Assembly (NCBI RefSeq): GCF_029953595.1
Contig: NZ_CP124535.1
Span: 2,202,001 to 2,266,000, forward strand
Length of the DNA stretch: 64,000 bases
Direction: 5' to 3'
Source: Fuscovulum ytuae
Lineage (GTDB): Bacteria > Pseudomonadota > Alphaproteobacteria > Rhodobacterales > Rhodobacteraceae
Shown here in pieces: positions 8,485 to 15,662 of this stretch (positions within the stretch are counted from its first letter, which is position 1; each line of letters starts with the position of its first letter). Under the pieces are notes generated by a model. That model worked only from the letters and a program-made list of their open reading frames with translations, was not told the DNA's origin and searched no databases. The position numbers and the translations under genes were made by a program.

Positions 8485-9480
8485 ATGCCCAGCCCCCATC
8501 CGATGATCGAGCTTTGGCGCGGCGGCCTTCTGGAAAGCACACATACCGGCCATGCCGTGATCTGCGACGAAACCGGCGCCATCGTCGAAAGCTGGGGCGA
8601 TCCCGGCGCGGTCATCTTCCCCCGTTCCTCCTGCAAGATGATCCAAGCACTTCCGCTTCTGGACTCCGGCGCGGCCGAGGCGCACGGCCTGACCGACCGG
8701 CAGGTCGCGCTGTCCTGCGCCTCGCATCAAGGGGCCGCCATCCATACCGAAGCCGTGACGCGCTGGCTTGCCGATCTGGGCCTTTCAGACGCCGATCTGC
8801 GCTGCGGCGCGCATGAACCCTATGACACCGCCGAACGGAACCGCCTGATCAAGGCAGATGAAAAGCCCTGCCAATGCCACAACAACTGTTCCGGCAAACA
8901 TGCAGGCTTCCTCACCCTGAACCGCCACCTGAAAGGGGACGCGGAATATGTCGAAGTCGATCACCCCGTACAGCAGGCCGCAAAGCTGGCCTTCGAAGAG
9001 GTAACGGGCGAAACCTCGCCCGGCTTTGGCATCGACGGCTGCTCGGCACCGAATTTCGCCACCTCTGTCCATGGCCTCGCCCGCGCCATGGCCCGCTTCG
9101 CCGCTGCCACTGGCACGGGTGACGCGCGCGACCGCGCCATGCACCGCCTGACCCGCGCCATGGGCCAATACCCCGAAATGGTCGCCGGCGAAGGTCGCGC
9201 CTGCACCGAACTCATGCGCGCGATGGAAGGCCGCGTGGCCATCAAGACCGGGGCCGAGGCGGTGTTCATCGCCATCATCCCCGAACGCAAGATGGGTATC
9301 GCGCTGAAAATCACCGATGGCGGCACCCGCGGTGCCGAAGGGGCGATCACCGCCCTTCTCGCCCGCCTTGGTGTCCTTGATCCGAACCACCCCGCCGCCA
9401 AGAAACGCCTCGACGCCGTGCAAAAGAACTGGCGCGGCCGCGAAACGGGCATCCTCCGCGCCGCTCCAAGCTTTCCATGA
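8485..9480 (+). CDS. Class 3 (Rhizobium etli ReAV-type) L-asparaginase
   Basis: Hydrolyses L-asparagine to aspartate and ammonia; unrelated in fold to E. coli AnsA/AnsB. With ATG at 8485 (AGGAG 8 nt before), the 331-residue protein places Ser48 and Lys51 in the SSCK motif and Cys135/Lys138 in NCSGKHAG. These are the same numbers as the catalytic Ser-Lys and zinc-site residues known for ReAV. Cys186 in GIDGCSAPN corresponds to the third zinc ligand. A GTG at 8464 would add seven residues and break this register. The gene stands alone with its own terminator. Confidence 0.88.
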   Translation: MPSPHPMIELWRGGLLESTHTGHAVICDETGAIVESWGDPGAVIFPRSSCKMIQALPLLDSGAAEAHGLTDRQVALSCASHQGAAIHTEAVTRWLADLGLSDADLRCGAHEPYDTAERNRLIKADEKPCQCHNNCSGKHAGFLTLNRHLKGDAEYVEVDHPVQQAAKLAFEEVTGETSPGFGIDGCSAPNFATSVHGLARAMARFAAATGTGDARDRAMHRLTRAMGQYPEMVAGEGRACTELMRAMEGRVAIKTGAEAVFIAIIPERKMGIALKITDGGTRGAEGAITALLARLGVLDPNHPAAKKRLDAVQKNWRGRETGILRAAPSFP

Positions 9481-9495
9481 CAGCAAAAAGCCGAA

Positions 9496-9524
9496 AGGCC
9501 CCCGCCGCGCTTCGACGGGGGCCT
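9496..9524 (+). terminator. Terminator after asparaginase gene
   Basis: Arms AGGCCCCCG (9496-9504) and CGGGGGCCT (9516-9524) form a 9-bp stem with an 11-nt loop, 15 bp past the stop. There is no long T-run. The remaining sequence to 9726 shows no gene or clear RNA. Confidence 0.6.
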
Positions 9525-9726
9525 CCGATTTCGACACACGTTGCGGACCCGGTGCTTGGTGGGGGCTGTGAAACCGACCCCGCCGCGTCGTCTGACCTTG
9601 TTTTCACCCCAGAACAGGGCGGAATTCGGATCGGATCAAGGTATCTTCGCGGACTCTTCGCGGCAGGTCCAAGGCCATCCACAGTCAATCGCTTGATTTG
9701 CCGCGCCAAGGGGGTAAGCTTTCGCC

Positions 9727-10077
9727 ATGACGGTCAACACGCCGACCCCTTTCCCGATCTCCAGCCGCCTGCCCGAACAGGTCAGCTTTGATCGGCATGA
9801 ACTGTCGACCATCCTCACCCTTTACGGGCGCATGGTGGCCTTGGGCGAATGGCGCGATTACGGCATCGCCTCGCTGCGTGACCTTGCGGTGTTTTCCGTC
9901 TTCCGTCGCACTGCCGAACATCCGCTTTACCGGATCGAAAAGCGCCCGAAACTCCGCGCCCGGCAGGGCATGTATGCCGTCATCGGCATGGACGGGCAGA
10001 TCCTGCGCCGCGGCCATGATCTGGCCGCCGTCCTCAAGGTGCTGGAAAAGCGCTTGATCCGCCCGATCGACGACTGA
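9727..10077 (+). CDS. DUF2794 family protein
   Basis: A 116-residue cytoplasmic protein. The central stretch FDRHELSTILTLYGRMVALGEWRDYGI is typical of DUF2794, a family nearly confined to Alphaproteobacteria. No catalytic motif is evident; charged helices and a KRPKLRARQGMYAVI strand dominate. Function is unknown. ATG at 9727 follows AAGGGGG at moderate spacing. It is convergent with the small secreted gene, with 6 bp between stops. Confidence 0.8.
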   Translation: MTVNTPTPFPISSRLPEQVSFDRHELSTILTLYGRMVALGEWRDYGIASLRDLAVFSVFRRTAEHPLYRIEKRPKLRARQGMYAVIGMDGQILRRGHDLAAVLKVLEKRLIRPIDD

Positions 10078-10083
10078 CGGGCC

Positions 10084-10266
10084 TCAGCCTTTCGCCCCCG
10101 ATTTCGTCGCAACCACCACGCCGCCCTCCGACGGCGGCAGGGTCGGACCTTCCGGCCACGTCAGATTGGGCAGATCGAAATAAAACCCCCCGGCCAGCGC
10201 GGGGCTGGTCATCATCGGCACCCCGGCCAGCGCGGCGATCAGGGCAAGGGACAGCAAGCGGCTCAT
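10084..10266 (-). CDS. Small secreted protein, unknown
   Basis: A 60-residue product with a signal peptide (MSRLLSLALIAALAGV, cut near SPALA-GG). The mature peptide of about 33 residues is rich in Pro and Gly (FDLPNLTWPEGPTLPPSEGG). ATG at 10266 has GGAG eight bases upstream. The same promoter region holds two TGAAC-N6-GTTCA palindromes and the Irr box of the divergent mbfA gene, so it may be regulated by one of those factors. No family recognised. Confidence 0.6.
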   Translation of the reverse strand: MSRLLSLALIAALAGVPMMTSPALAGGFYFDLPNLTWPEGPTLPPSEGGVVVATKSGAKG

Positions 10267-10278
10267 TGTGGTCACTCC

Positions 10279-10304
10279 AAAAGTGAACTGTTTCGTTCAC
10301 TTTT
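10279..10304. promoter_or_regulatory. Operator-like palindrome AAAAGTGAAC-N6-GTTCACTTTT
   Basis: Ten-bp perfect arms (10279-10288 and 10295-10304) around TGTTTC, 13 bp upstream of the small secreted gene. The core TGAAC-N6-GTTCA is repeated at 10343-10358, which suggests the same dimeric regulator, possibly of TetR or MarR type, binds both. Confidence 0.6.
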
Positions 10305-10342
10305 CCAATATGGCACCCCCAATCCACCCTTCAAGCCCAAAC

Positions 10343-10358
10343 TGAACTAATCTGTTCA
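10343..10358. promoter_or_regulatory. Second TGAAC-N6-GTTCA palindrome
   Basis: TGAAC-TAATCT-GTTCA, the same core and spacing as the palindrome 64 bp to the left (about six helical turns). It lies between the divergent small secreted gene and mbfA. Confidence 0.55.
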
Positions 10359-10397
10359 CATTTTCGACTTGGCATCTGTCCAGCGACGCCCTAAACC

Positions 10398-10410
10398 TAG
10401 AATCATTCTA
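10398..10410 (+). promoter_or_regulatory. Irr box (iron control element) upstream of mbfA
   Basis: TAGAATCATTCTA is a perfect palindrome (TAGAA-N3-TTCTA), extended on the right by AAT, matching the Irr/ICE consensus TTTAGAA-N3-TTCTAAA. It ends 16 bp before the mbfA start, a position that would block transcription or ribosome access. Irr repression of mbfA is known in Bradyrhizobium and Agrobacterium. Confidence 0.75.
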
Positions 10411-10426
10411 AATCATCCGGTGCCCC

Positions 10427-11404
10427 ATGATCCCCGGCCTTTCAAACCGCCGTCGCTTTTCCGACCTTTCGGAACAGGAAATCCTCGCCCTCGCCATCTC
10501 CTCCGAAGAAGATGACGCCCGCATCTACCGCTCTTATGCCGAACGGCTGCGCGGCGAATTCCCCGCCTCCGCCGCCATCTTCGATGGCATGGCCGCCGAG
10601 GAAGACCAGCATCGCCAGCGCCTGATCGACCTGCACCGCAGCCGCTTTGGCGAGGTGATCCCCCTCATCCGCCGCGAACATGTGGCAGGCCATTACGCGC
10701 GCAAACCCATCTGGCTGACGGCAAACCTGCCGCTCGACACGATCCGGGGCGAGGCAGCGGCCATGGAACAAGAGGCGCACCGTTTCTACACCCGCGCCGC
10801 GCAATCCACACAGGACGCCGCGACCCGCAAACTCTTGGGCGATCTCGCCGCCGCCGAGGCAGGCCATGAACGCAAGGCCGCCGATCTGACGGACAAACAC
10901 CTGACCGAAGATGCCAAGGCCGAAGAGGATTTCACCGCCCGCCGCCAATTCATCCTCACATGGGTGCAGCCGGGGCTGGCCGGGCTGATGGATGGCTCCG
11001 TCTCCACCCTCGCCCCCATCTTTGCCACCGCCTTCGCCACGCAGGACACATGGACAACCTTCCTCGTCGGCACCGCCGCCTCCGTCGGCGCAGGCATCTC
11101 GATGGGCTTTACCGAAGCCGCGCATGATGACGGCGTGCTATCGGGGCGCGGCAGCCCATGGAAACGCGGCGTCGCCTCCGGCGTGATGACGACACTGGGC
11201 GGGATGGGCCACGCGCTGCCCTATCTCATCCCCGATTTCTGGACGGCGACGATCATCGCCATGATCGTGGTTTTCGTGGAACTCTGGGCCATCGCGTGGA
11301 TTCAGAACCGCTTCATGGAAACGCCCTTCCTCCGCGCGGCCTTGCAGGTTGTCGTCGGCGGTGCTCTGGTCTTTGCCGCAGGGGCATTGATCGGAGGAGG
11401 CTAA
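10427..11404 (+). CDS. mbfA: Membrane-bound ferritin/iron exporter MbfA
   Basis: MbfA exports iron and protects against iron and peroxide stress. The 325-residue protein has an N-terminal ferritin-like four-helix domain (about 1-165) with iron ligands visible as E27-E28, E59xxH62, E114 and E144xxH147. The C-terminal half is a VIT1/CCC1 membrane domain starting at about QPGLAGLMDGSVSTLAPIFA and containing SVGAGISMGFTEA, with four to five membrane segments. The fusion is the MbfA architecture. An Irr box directly upstream agrees with control by iron. The next gene starts 2 bp after the stop, using GGAGGAGG inside the mbfA 3' end, so the two are probably co-transcribed. Confidence 0.9.
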   Translation: MIPGLSNRRRFSDLSEQEILALAISSEEDDARIYRSYAERLRGEFPASAAIFDGMAAEEDQHRQRLIDLHRSRFGEVIPLIRREHVAGHYARKPIWLTANLPLDTIRGEAAAMEQEAHRFYTRAAQSTQDAATRKLLGDLAAAEAGHERKAADLTDKHLTEDAKAEEDFTARRQFILTWVQPGLAGLMDGSVSTLAPIFATAFATQDTWTTFLVGTAASVGAGISMGFTEAAHDDGVLSGRGSPWKRGVASGVMTTLGGMGHALPYLIPDFWTATIIAMIVVFVELWAIAWIQNRFMETPFLRAALQVVVGGALVFAAGALIGGG

Positions 11405-11405
11405 G

Positions 11406-12110
11406 ATGTATCGCAAGGGCGAGGTGACCTATCAACCGCTCCCGCTGCCCGACCGCGTGCAAAAACCCGATGACGAGGCGCTTTCCGATGCGCAGGCCTT
11501 CCTCGCCTATATGCGCAAACGCCATTCCGTCCGCCACTTCTCCACCCGCCCGGTGCCACAGGCGGTGATCGAAACTTGCATCGCCACCGCAGGCACCGCG
11601 CCTTCGGGTGCAAACCACCAGCCGTGGCATTTCGTGGCGGTCTCGGACCCGGCACTCAAGGCCCGCATCCGCGACGGGGCCGAAGAAGAGGAACGCGCCT
11701 TCTATTCGGGGGCTGCGGGCGATGAATGGCTCGCCGCCCTCGAACCCATCGGGACCGGGGCGGAAAAACCCCATCTGACCGATGCGCCCTGGCTGATCGT
11801 GGTGTTCGCCCAGCGTTACGGGCTGACCCATGACGGCACCCGCTACAAGAATTACTACGTCCCCGAAAGCGTGGGGCTGGCCACGGGCTTCCTGATCGCC
11901 GCGCTGCATCATGCGGGGCTGGTCTGTCTAGAACACACGCCCAATCCGATGAAATTCTTGGGCCCCCTGCTGGGCCGCCCCGATCACGAAAAGCCGGTGA
12001 TGATTCTTCCCGTCGGCTGGCCGTCCGAGGATGCCACCGTGCCGGCCGTGGCAAAACGCAAGAAACCGCTCGACCAAATCCTGACGGTCTTCCCCGAAAG
12101 CGGTTCCTGA
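11406..12110 (+). CDS. Nitroreductase family FMN enzyme (iodotyrosine deiodinase-like)
   Basis: The 234-residue flavoprotein has the nitroreductase FMN blocks RKRHSVRHFSTRPVP and TAPSGANHQPWHFVAV, a lid-like KNYYVPESVGLATGFLIAALH, and the terminal LPVGWPSEDATVP. The PSGANHQPW loop is typical of the IYD/BluB-side subgroup. It is coupled to mbfA (start 2 bp after that stop). A role in iron release by ferric or flavin reduction is tempting but only inferred from position; the substrate is unknown. Confidence 0.8.
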   Translation: MYRKGEVTYQPLPLPDRVQKPDDEALSDAQAFLAYMRKRHSVRHFSTRPVPQAVIETCIATAGTAPSGANHQPWHFVAVSDPALKARIRDGAEEEERAFYSGAAGDEWLAALEPIGTGAEKPHLTDAPWLIVVFAQRYGLTHDGTRYKNYYVPESVGLATGFLIAALHHAGLVCLEHTPNPMKFLGPLLGRPDHEKPVMILPVGWPSEDATVPAVAKRKKPLDQILTVFPESGS

Positions 12111-12123
12111 CGCAGGAACCGCG

Positions 12124-12234
12124 CCGGAATTTGACGCAAATTCCGGTGCCCAAGGTTGCGCGCTATAGGATGGGCAATCCTGCCCATCCCGATTTTTGCG
12201 TCAAAAATCGCCGCGAAATCTGCGCCAGATTTCG
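12124..12234. repeat. Cluster of four consecutive hairpins
   Basis: Four perfect stem-loops follow one another: CCGGAATTT/AAATTCCGG (12124-12146), GGATGGGC-N6-GCCCATCC (12168-12189), CGATTTTTG-CGT-CAAAAATCG (12190-12210) and CGAAATCTG-CGC-CAGATTTCG (12214-12234). They fill the gap between convergent nitroreductase and HAD genes and may act as a two-way terminator or nucleoid/REP-like element. The second belongs to the window-wide GATGGGC palindrome family. Confidence 0.75.
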
Positions 12235-12311
12235 CCTCCCCGCCCATGTGCGCCCACGCACGCTTAACCATAAATCCAATCGCCACCCTGCCGAAATTTG
12301 TATGTACAGTT

Positions 12312-12344
12312 TGCTGCACAAATCCCGGCACAAAACAGGGCACA
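12312..12344. repeat. Dispersed 33-bp repeat, copy 1 (TGCTGCACA...CAGGGCACA)
   Basis: TGCTGCACA followed by CCCGGCACAAAACAGGGCACA is repeated at 50709-50741 with two differences. Both copies lie 140-200 bp to the right of a GGATGGGC palindrome and after a TTAAC-rich stretch. Function unknown. Confidence 0.6.
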
Positions 12345-12355
12345 GTCTTTGACGG

Positions 12356-13000
12356 CTAAACCCCCAGAATCCCCGGCAATTCCGCCATATCGTGAAAGAG
12401 GATCGCACCCTCCGCAACCAACGCCGGATGCGCCCCCTTGGGCGCATAGCCATAGCAGCGCATCCCCGCCGCCCGGGCCGCCCGCGCCCCTGCCGGACTG
12501 TCCTCCACCACCACGCAACCGTCCGGCGGAATCCCCAACCGCCCCGCTGCATGCAGATAAAGGTCCGGCGCAGGCTTCGGCCGCCCCAAGGCCTGCCCCG
12601 AATACAGATGCCCCCGGAACCGCTCCACCAGCCCATGCTGGCCCAGCGTGATCTGCATCTTTTCCGGCGTCCCGTTCGACCCCATGGCGTAGGGAATCCC
12701 TGCCATATCAAGGGCATCCAGCACAGCCACCACCCCGGGAATCAAGGGCACGGATGCCCGCAACATGGCATACATCCGGTCATAGAAATCGGCGACCCAC
12801 CCCTCCGGCAGCTGCGCTCCATTGGCCCGCGCCTTGGTCGCCACCGTTTCCACCGTCCCGCCGACATAGCCCGCCTCCAGCGCCTCCAACGTCAGGGGCA
12901 GGCCATAGCGCTCCAGATCATCGCGCAGCATCACCAGCGTGGGATGCTCGCTGTCCACCACCACCCCGTCACAGTCAAAGATCACCGCAGCAGGCCTCAT
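12356..13000 (-). CDS. HAD-IA family phosphatase/phosphomutase-like hydrolase
   Basis: A 214-residue cytoplasmic HAD enzyme. Motif I is FDCDGVVVDSE (nucleophile Asp and general-acid Asp), motif II MGSNGTP, motif III Lys in GRPKPAPDLYLHAA, and motif IV EDSPAG. The cap lies between motif I and II, as in beta-phosphoglucomutase and phosphoglycolate phosphatase relatives. The start overlaps the rsmD stop by ATGA, making it the last gene of a reductase-rsmD-HAD operon. The substrate cannot be determined. Confidence 0.82.
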   Translation of the reverse strand: MRPAAVIFDCDGVVVDSEHPTLVMLRDDLERYGLPLTLEALEAGYVGGTVETVATKARANGAQLPEGWVADFYDRMYAMLRASVPLIPGVVAVLDALDMAGIPYAMGSNGTPEKMQITLGQHGLVERFRGHLYSGQALGRPKPAPDLYLHAAGRLGIPPDGCVVVEDSPAGARAARAAGMRCYGYAPKGAHPALVAEGAILFHDMAELPGILGV

Positions 13001-13560
13001 GACTCTGGCCTCAACATCGTCACGACCGTGTCGCCATAGGATCTTTGATCAAGCATTTCAAACCCTTGCGGGACGGCTGGCGGCACGCCCTCCTCCCAGA
13101 CGATCAACGCATCCGGGGCCAGCCACCCCCCCTCGACGCAACTGGCAAGCGCCTTCTCCCCCAGCCCTTTCCCATAAGGCGGGTCCAGAAAAACCAGTGA
13201 ATACCCTGCCCCTCGGTTCGGCCCCATCCGCGTTGCATCCCGTCGCCAGACATCCGTCACGCCCATCGTCCGCGTCAATTCGATGTTCCGGCGGAGAAGC
13301 GCCCTTGCCGCCGTCCCATCATCCACAAAGGCCGCCCGCACCGCCCCGCGCGAGATCGCCTCTAACCCCAAAGCCCCGGTCCCCGCGAAAAGATCAAGCA
13401 CCCGCGCCCCGGTCACAGGATCGCCATATCCCCCATTTATCAATAGGTTGAAGATTGCCTCCCGCACCCTGTCCGAGGTCGGGCGCAGATGCGCCTTGGC
13501 ATCCCCATCCCCCACAGGCGCAAGGTGCAACCCGCGGAACTGGCCACCGATGATCCTCAT
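12997..13560 (-). CDS. rsmD: 16S rRNA (guanine966-N2)-methyltransferase RsmD
   Basis: Methylates G966 of 16S rRNA on the small subunit. The 187-residue protein starts with the typical MRIIGGQFRGLHL and RPTSDRVREAIFN, then the SAM-binding VLDLFAGTGALGLEAISRG and the catalytic FLDPPYGKG (DPPY, as in N6/N2-methyltransferases). It overlaps both neighbours by 4 nt, so the three genes are co-translated. Confidence 0.93.
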   Translation of the reverse strand: MRIIGGQFRGLHLAPVGDGDAKAHLRPTSDRVREAIFNLLINGGYGDPVTGARVLDLFAGTGALGLEAISRGAVRAAFVDDGTAARALLRRNIELTRTMGVTDVWRRDATRMGPNRGAGYSLVFLDPPYGKGLGEKALASCVEGGWLAPDALIVWEEGVPPAVPQGFEMLDQRSYGDTVVTMLRPES

Positions 13561-14765
13561 GCCTTCAGCAGCGCCTTCAACTCGGTCGCCGGGTCGGCGA
13601 TGACTTCGGCCAAGGGTGATTTCCCCATCTCGATTAGCCGCTTGCCCACCATATAGGCGCGGCTGTCATTCATCGCATCCACTGCCAACAGCTCCGCCCC
13701 GCGATAATACCAGAAGGACACCGCGCCCCCCTCGCCGGGCCGTGTCACAATCCGGTCATAGCCCGTGTTCAGCCCTGCAATCTGCAACTTGCAATCATAT
13801 TGATCCGACCAAAACCATGGCCGCGCCGCATAAGGCTTTGCCGCACCACAGATATTTTCCGCCACTGCCTCGGCCATGTCGATGGCGTTGCCCACCGATT
13901 CCAACCGAAGCTGCCCCCCCTTCCAAGGGAAGGACGCGCAATCCCCCGCCGCCCAGACATGCGGGGCCGAGGTGCGCCCCTGCTCGTCGCAGGCAATCCC
14001 GTTCTCCACCGCAATCCCCGCTGCCTCGGCAAGGCCCGTGGCAGGCACGATCCCCACCCCCGCGATGACGAAATCCGCAGGCAATTCCCGGCCATCGGAC
14101 AGGCGCACACCCCTCACCCGCCCCTCGCCCAGAATCCGCTCAAGCCCTGTGGATTCAAGGATGTTCACCCCATGCGCCGCATGCAGCGCGCGGAAATAGT
14201 CCGACGTTTCCGGGGCAGCCACCCGTTGCAGGATGCGCGGCGCCATCTCCAGAACCGTCACATCCAGCCCCAGCTTCGCGCCCACCGCCGCGGCTTCCAA
14301 CCCGATATAGCCCCCTCCCACGATCACCAACCGCCGCCCCGCCACGAACTCGGCCCGCATCGCATCCACATCGGCCAGCGTCCGCACCGTGAACACCCCT
14401 GCCAGATCGCCCCCAATCGCCGACGGCAGCCGCCGCGGCACCGATCCGGTGGTCAGCACAAGCTCGTCATAGCCAACCGCTTCGCCCCCCACCGTCACCA
14501 CCTGCGCCACCGGATCAATCCCCGCGACCTTCGCCCCCAGACGCAGTGCAATCCCTTGTTCCGCATAGAATTCCGCCGAACGCAGCCACAGCCGCTCCTC
14601 TTCCATCTCCCCCAAGAGATAGGCCTTGGACAACGGCGGCCGCTGATAGGGCGGCGCGGGTTCTTCGCCGATCAGCGTGATCTCCCCCGCAAATCCCAGC
14701 GCCCGCAGCTTCGCCGCACAGGCTGCCCCGGCCTGCCCTGCCCCCACGATCACCACATGCGCCAT
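13557..14765 (-). CDS. FAD-dependent ferredoxin reductase (rhodocoxin/putidaredoxin reductase type)
   Basis: The 402-residue protein has an N-terminal FAD site VIVGAGQAGAACAAKLRALG, the NAD(P)H site VIVGGGYIGLEAAAVG in the middle, and the second FAD contact WAAGDCASFP, followed by the reductase C-terminal domain (YDCKLQIAGLN). Such enzymes pass electrons from NADH to 2Fe-2S ferredoxins serving P450 or dioxygenase systems; none is seen nearby. ATG at 14765 has GGGAGG upstream. It is divergent from a peroxiredoxin gene. Confidence 0.88.
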   Translation of the reverse strand: MAHVVIVGAGQAGAACAAKLRALGFAGEITLIGEEPAPPYQRPPLSKAYLLGEMEEERLWLRSAEFYAEQGIALRLGAKVAGIDPVAQVVTVGGEAVGYDELVLTTGSVPRRLPSAIGGDLAGVFTVRTLADVDAMRAEFVAGRRLVIVGGGYIGLEAAAVGAKLGLDVTVLEMAPRILQRVAAPETSDYFRALHAAHGVNILESTGLERILGEGRVRGVRLSDGRELPADFVIAGVGIVPATGLAEAAGIAVENGIACDEQGRTSAPHVWAAGDCASFPWKGGQLRLESVGNAIDMAEAVAENICGAAKPYAARPWFWSDQYDCKLQIAGLNTGYDRIVTRPGEGGAVSFWYYRGAELLAVDAMNDSRAYMVGKRLIEMGKSPLAEVIADPATELKALLKA

Positions 14766-14853
14766 CGCCTGACCTCCCTTTACATCTGGCCGAAGCCCGG
14801 GCCGGACCCTATATCCCGCCTCACCTGAAACGCAACGACACGAGGGACGACGC

Positions 14854-15342
14854 ATGACGATTTCCGCAGGCCAGACGCTGCCCGAAGCCACCCTGATCCG
14901 TATGGGCGCTAATGGTGCCGAACAGGTCTCCATCTCCGCGCTGACCAAAGGCCGCAAGGTTGTGATCTTCGGGGTCCCCGGCGCCTTCACGCCCACCTGC
15001 CATTCGGCCCATGTGCCCAGCTTCATCCGCACGAAAGATGGATTCGCGGCCAAGGGCGTCGAAGACATCATCTGCGTTTCGGTCAACGATCCCTTCGTGA
15101 TGAAGGCATGGGGCGAAGCGACCGGGGCCAGCGCGGCAGGCCTCTCGCTCCTGGCTGACGCCGATTCCAGCTTCACCAAGGCACTGGGCCTCGCCTTTGA
15201 CGCCCCCCCGGTCGGCCTTCTCGCCCGGTCCAAGCGTTATGCGCTCTACGCCGAGGATGGCGTGGTCAAAGCGCTCCATCTCGAAGAAAGCCCCGGCACC
15301 TGCGAAATTTCGGGTGGTGAGTCGCTGCTCAAGGCGATCTAA
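14854..15342 (+). CDS. Peroxiredoxin, Prx5/type II
   Basis: A cytosolic thiol peroxidase that reduces H2O2 and alkyl hydroperoxides, often glutaredoxin- or glutathione-dependent. The 162 residues hold the active-site loop VPGAFTPTCHSAH with peroxidatic Cys49 and the downstream NDPFVMKAW and GLLARSKRYAL segments. A late Cys152 in GTCEISGGESLL sits where a resolving Cys occurs in some Prx5 proteins. Single gene, divergent from the ferredoxin reductase. Confidence 0.9.
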   Translation: MTISAGQTLPEATLIRMGANGAEQVSISALTKGRKVVIFGVPGAFTPTCHSAHVPSFIRTKDGFAAKGVEDIICVSVNDPFVMKAWGEATGASAAGLSLLADADSSFTKALGLAFDAPPVGLLARSKRYALYAEDGVVKALHLEESPGTCEISGGESLLKAI

Positions 15343-15662
15343 GCGGGCAATCTGACAGGCCGCTCTGAGGGGCCGCTCTGACGGAACGGGTGGGGTCCAA
15401 CCCCACCCTACCCCAGCCCTAAGGGCAGAACCGAACCCGCCCCTTCATCTTGGCCCAAATACGCGCAACCACACCTGACCCATACCCAAAGCGTCGGATT
15501 GGGGGCAGCCTGGCAGGATGGTCATCCGGCCCATCACAAACCGGCAGCCGCGCCTGCCGCAGGCGTGCATCCGCCACCCGCTCCAACGCATCGTTCCGGA
15601 CCATTGTCCGCACCGCAATCGAAAGGCACAATCGCCCGGACTTGCATAGTGTGAGGTGACCC
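15343..15662. repeat. 320-bp intergenic region with three repeat elements
   Basis: After the peroxiredoxin stop there is a 9-bp hairpin GGGTGGGGT-CCA-ACCCCACCC (15388-15408) that may terminate transcription. Then come TTCATCTTGGCCCAAATAC at 15444-15462 and a decayed GATGG/CCCATC palindrome at 15517-15535. The rest has no supported gene. The region ends with GAGGTGA, the ribosome site of the transglycosylase gene. Confidence 0.6.

Noticed and set aside
9525-9726. Possible structured RNA (4.5S/SRP-like) in the gap before DUF2794
   Set aside because: The SRP RNA signature GGAAGCAGCC is absent and no consistent stem set was found.
13040-13062. TTTGATCAAG as an FNR site
   Set aside because: Lies inside the rsmD coding region and lacks the four-base spacer of the FNR consensus.
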